From Erythrocercus mccallii (taxonomy: Eukaryota; Chordata; Aves; Passeriformes; Dicruridae), in the NCBI GenBank assembly GCA_013397435.1, contig VZRG01000347.1, positions 62,001 through 126,000 of the forward strand: a stretch of 64,000 nucleotides of DNA, written 5' to 3'. Positions within the stretch are counted from its first letter, which is position 1. Each line of letters opens with the position of its first letter. The position numbers and the translations under genes were made by a program. This document shows positions 60,985 through 64,000 of the stretch, one piece after another. Below the pieces are notes generated by a model. It saw only the letters and a program-made list of their open reading frames with translations. It did no database searches and was not told where the DNA came from.

Positions 60985-63229
60985 CAGCTTGCGCTCACTG
61001 TAATTAAACGGAATTCATCCTGACATGCTTGTCCTAAAGGGCGGGTAGAACTTTCAGGCTATCAAACTGCTTCCTTGTAATTTATTCATTTCATTACAAA
61101 ACTGCAGCCCTCCAGGGGTTGTGACATAATATAATAGTGTTCCTGAGTACTAGATTTTCATTTGCCTCTTTGATTTATCTGACAGACACAGGGGCAAAAC
61201 CCCCACATGTAACTGGAAAAATCCCCATGGACTATGCATACGTGACTGCTAAAATGCACGGGTTATTTCTGCTAACAGTGGCACGAACTTGTGTTGGAAA
61301 TGCTCCCTTCTGATTTGGCTTTCTCTGGTGAAATGAGATGTTTTAGTGTTTAATTTCTGAATTTGCTTCCTGTAATTGTGTTCTCCCTAAACAAACATAT
61401 CTCAGATCTCAATATCAACTCCTTTCACAAAAGATGGGTGTAATAATTCTTCCATGAAGCTGTGGATTGCTTTTGCTCTCACAGAACTTGTGGAAACATA
61501 GATAGGCTCTATAAAAGTTATAATTTAATTCCAGAATAGATGAAGATTAATAGGGTGCTTTCAACCCCCCCCAAATGACACTGAATTTAAGCTTCTGGTA
61601 CTGTTAGGCCAGAGCTTTTCAAAACCCCTGAAGGTTAAACTTCCTTTCAGTCAGTTATACTGAGACCATGAGGTTTCTTCATTCTGCACTTCCTCAAGTG
61701 TCACTGAAAAGCTCATATTAATGGTACTAATTATTGTGTCACTCTTTTGCTAGAGGAAAGCAGAACTGGCTCAGCTACTATGTTTTTTCCTTAATATTTA
61801 CATGGAATAATAATGCACTCATAGATAAAGAGTAATTGCTGTGGATCTCTGTCCATTAAAATGTGCATCTACAATTCAGCCTTTTGCCTGTTGCATATCT
61901 TGGTGTTGCAGTCAAACTGCCCCCTGTAAGATTCTGCTATTAAATTCTACTTAATATCACTGTATTTCATGATAGAAAATCAAACTGTAGGGGTTTGATT
62001 GAGAGAATTTATTTCCTCCTCTTTCCTTTTTTAGTTTTTTTTTTTCTGGTGGTAAGAAATCACTGTCAATAAAATTAGAAAGGTATGGGGGGATCAGTTC
62101 CTCACTCATGTCAAAGTTCCTGTTCTACAGGTCTAGAAAATTCTGTGGATTTTTCTGTAGATTGCAATGAAGTCACTTATGTCACTTGCTTTGCAAAGAT
62201 ACAGAATATGGACAAATTGACATGAGATAATCTTCAGCCAGACTACATAAAAATGCCATGTTAGCTTCTCAAAACTTCCCTCTAATTATCACTGATTGCA
62301 ATCAACACTTTCAGTCTGATCCACAGAAGACAACAGCCTTACAGAACACATTATTTTCTTCTTCTAAAAGGACTAAGTTAATGTTTGGTCAAACAGGAAC
62401 ACAGCTTAGGTAGGGTTTTACACCTACTGCAAGCATCAAATGTGATGTCTTAAGCCTCATGAGGCACTGAGTAAGTTCTTTACTCATACTGTGGGATAAG
62501 CAGTTTGTTGATGGTTCTTTTCATCCTTAATGAAGAAAAGTGCCTATGTAGAACAGAGAAAATTGCAAAAACCCCAGACATTATAGACATCGAACACCCT
62601 AAATTCAAATCAATATGGACTATACTACTCACTGCAAAAGCTAGGACTCTGTAAAAACAATATACCATAGATATTTGTACAGAAACTGCTAATACTTGTT
62701 TTCTTCCTGAAACACCAGCTCAGAATATCAGGTATCTTGAACTTGTATCTTGTCACTTCTTTCAAGAATAGCAATTGCCATTTTTGCCCCTCTTTTTGCG
62801 GCTTTATAGACTACTTGGAAGCACTTAGGTTCCAAATTTGTTGTCATTACTACAAAATCATTCTGAAACTTTTCCATCTCCATGGCAACTGGCCTACATG
62901 TGTTAAGGATTTTGATACAATACCAATGTCTGATGGCATTGTTAATCCAAGATAATAATTTAATATATCACTGCTTTACACTGGAGTTGACATGCTTTAT
63001 CTTTTGGTTATAATTGTGAGAAAACAATTTTTTGGTGCTAAATAATGACTTGCTAAAGCATTAGCTCACATAGTAAACACTTAGTACAAAATGAATTAGC
63101 ATGGACTAAGGAACACACTCTTGTGTTAACAAACAGGATATGAAACACTGGCTTACTTATCTCATGCAGTATAGGTAAGCTCTTTTAAGAGAAATCAGCA
63201 GAATCTTTCCCAGTTATATAAATATGACG

Positions 63230-63888
63230 AGCAGAATTCATCCTGCTTGGGCAGACCCTACCGACGCTGGGATCAGAAGTTCTGTTTTCCTAGAAAAACA
63301 CTCAGACAAGGGCTTGAGGCAGGACCAAACCCTGGTAGAGACCACCAAACACTGGGTGCAATCCTGTAGAGCATGTTCTCTACAGAGAGAGGAGAAGCTA
63401 GTGCTGCCTCTGGTGAGCAGGTGACTGGGCAGTGCCCAAATCCTCTGCCAAATGGTGTGACAGAGAGAAGGGGCTCAGGTGAGCATTCTCCATGTTCCAC
63501 ACAGATCAGTTGTCTTGCTAACAATCCCCAGAGAAAAGTCAGGCCTAATGGACTGGCACAAAGACAGATGCTGTCCTTCAGAATACACATTTCAACCATC
63601 CACATGCGTGCAAGGTGTCGGGCCTGGACTCCCTCCATAGCATCAAGGTGGACAAATGAATTGCACCGCACAACAGCCCAACAAGGATCAACCTTCCAAG
63701 GGCAGGGAGAGTCTGGAAACTACAGCCACCAGGGTTCTCCTGGAGCAAAACCACGATGCTCTTGCACAGCACTGCGAAAAAACCTCATTGATCTCAAAAT
63801 TCCAAATGCTTATTTTATCCATATCTTTCTGAATGAAATTGCAAATAATGTGCAGTGTAGTGGAAATGTGAAATATTACCCTATTTGA
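63230..63888 (+). other. GC-richer segment with the longest gap-free open frame, unidentified
   Basis: A plus-strand frame of 171 codons (63373-63885) is overlapped on the minus strand by frames of 132 codons (63273-63671) and 64 codons. The peptides have no recognisable domain, and open frames on both strands point to low stop density rather than selection. A perfect 8-bp-arm palindrome CTGTAGAG/CTCTACAG lies at 63364-63385. The GC contrast with flanks suggests an old inserted element or an exon-bearing segment. I could not match it to a repeat family. Confidence 0.3.
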
Positions 63889-64000
63889 AAGTGTATTAAT
63901 CTTTCCTGAACTTTTTAGTGTATGTGTTATTAATGCCAGGGTAGAGCAAAGGCTTTGTGCTGGTATAGGGGTGGAGGCGAGGAGAAAACACAGCAGTATT
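63889..64000. other. Non-coding edge of window
   Basis: Short AT-rich flank becoming G-richer at the very end; nothing recognisable. Confidence 0.6.

Larger units (their letters stand above)
57190..63220. other. AT-rich non-coding DNA
   Basis: No gene is recognisable. It contains the hairpin at 58059-58089, a T-rich tract at 60929-60984 ending in TTTCAG, and enhancer-like sequence at 58930-59240. The minus-strand frame 58132-58371 is discussed separately. Confidence 0.7.

Noticed and set aside
60929..61140. T-rich tract plus CAG as a splice acceptor for a downstream exon
   Set aside because: No sustained open frame and no convincing donor follow; homopolymer expansion explains the T run.
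1..64000. tRNA, rRNA, snRNA genes or CRISPR arrays
   Set aside because: No tRNA B-box with matching A-box, no rRNA or snRNA core words and no regularly spaced direct repeats were seen; the only array is the GGAA microsatellite.

Overview
This window looks like vertebrate nuclear DNA, most likely from a bird. The only recognisable interspersed repeats are CR1 LINE fragments. There are no mammalian-type SINEs, repeat density is low, the sequence is AT-rich with few CpGs, and there is no compact gene structure. Other CR1-bearing sauropsids (turtle, crocodilian) cannot be excluded from sequence alone. No bacterial, organellar or viral gene organisation is visible. I recognise no protein-coding gene with confidence. 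The open frames are short, mostly lack family motifs, and occur about as often as expected by chance in 64 kb of AT-rich DNA. The window is best read as intergenic or large-intron sequence, possibly a gene desert with distal regulatory elements.

Layout. 1-9.8 kb: AT-rich single-copy DNA with a few A/C-rich tracts. 9.8 kb: a GGAA microsatellite. 15.58-15.75 kb: a compact cluster of inverted repeats sharing one heptamer. 17.75-18.8 kb: the most gene-like spot, a GC- and CpG-richer segment interrupted by a 515-base assembly gap (18148-18662). It carries consensus splice donors on both strands and a Kozak-context ATG on the minus strand, and could be the edge of a CpG-island promoter. 20.0 kb, 22.9-23.2 kb, 30.5 kb, 30.8 kb and 32.8-33.3 kb: CR1 fragments of different ages. 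41.8 kb: a pyrimidine tract with internal repeats. 44.9-54.6 kb: several GC-richer islands (44.9, 48.6, 49.4-49.9, 52.5-53.0, 54.2-54.6 kb) separated by AT-rich DNA, some with exon-like splice signals. 56.9 kb: an uninterrupted run of 76 T. 58.06 kb: a perfect 12-bp-stem hairpin. 63.2-63.8 kb: a GC-richer segment with the longest gap-free open frame.

Nothing here can be shown to act together. The most useful leads are the gap-interrupted putative promoter near 18 kb, the inverted-repeat cluster near 15.6 kb, the phase-symmetric 135-nt exon candidate near 54.4 kb, and several perfect hairpins. All need alignment or transcript data to decide.
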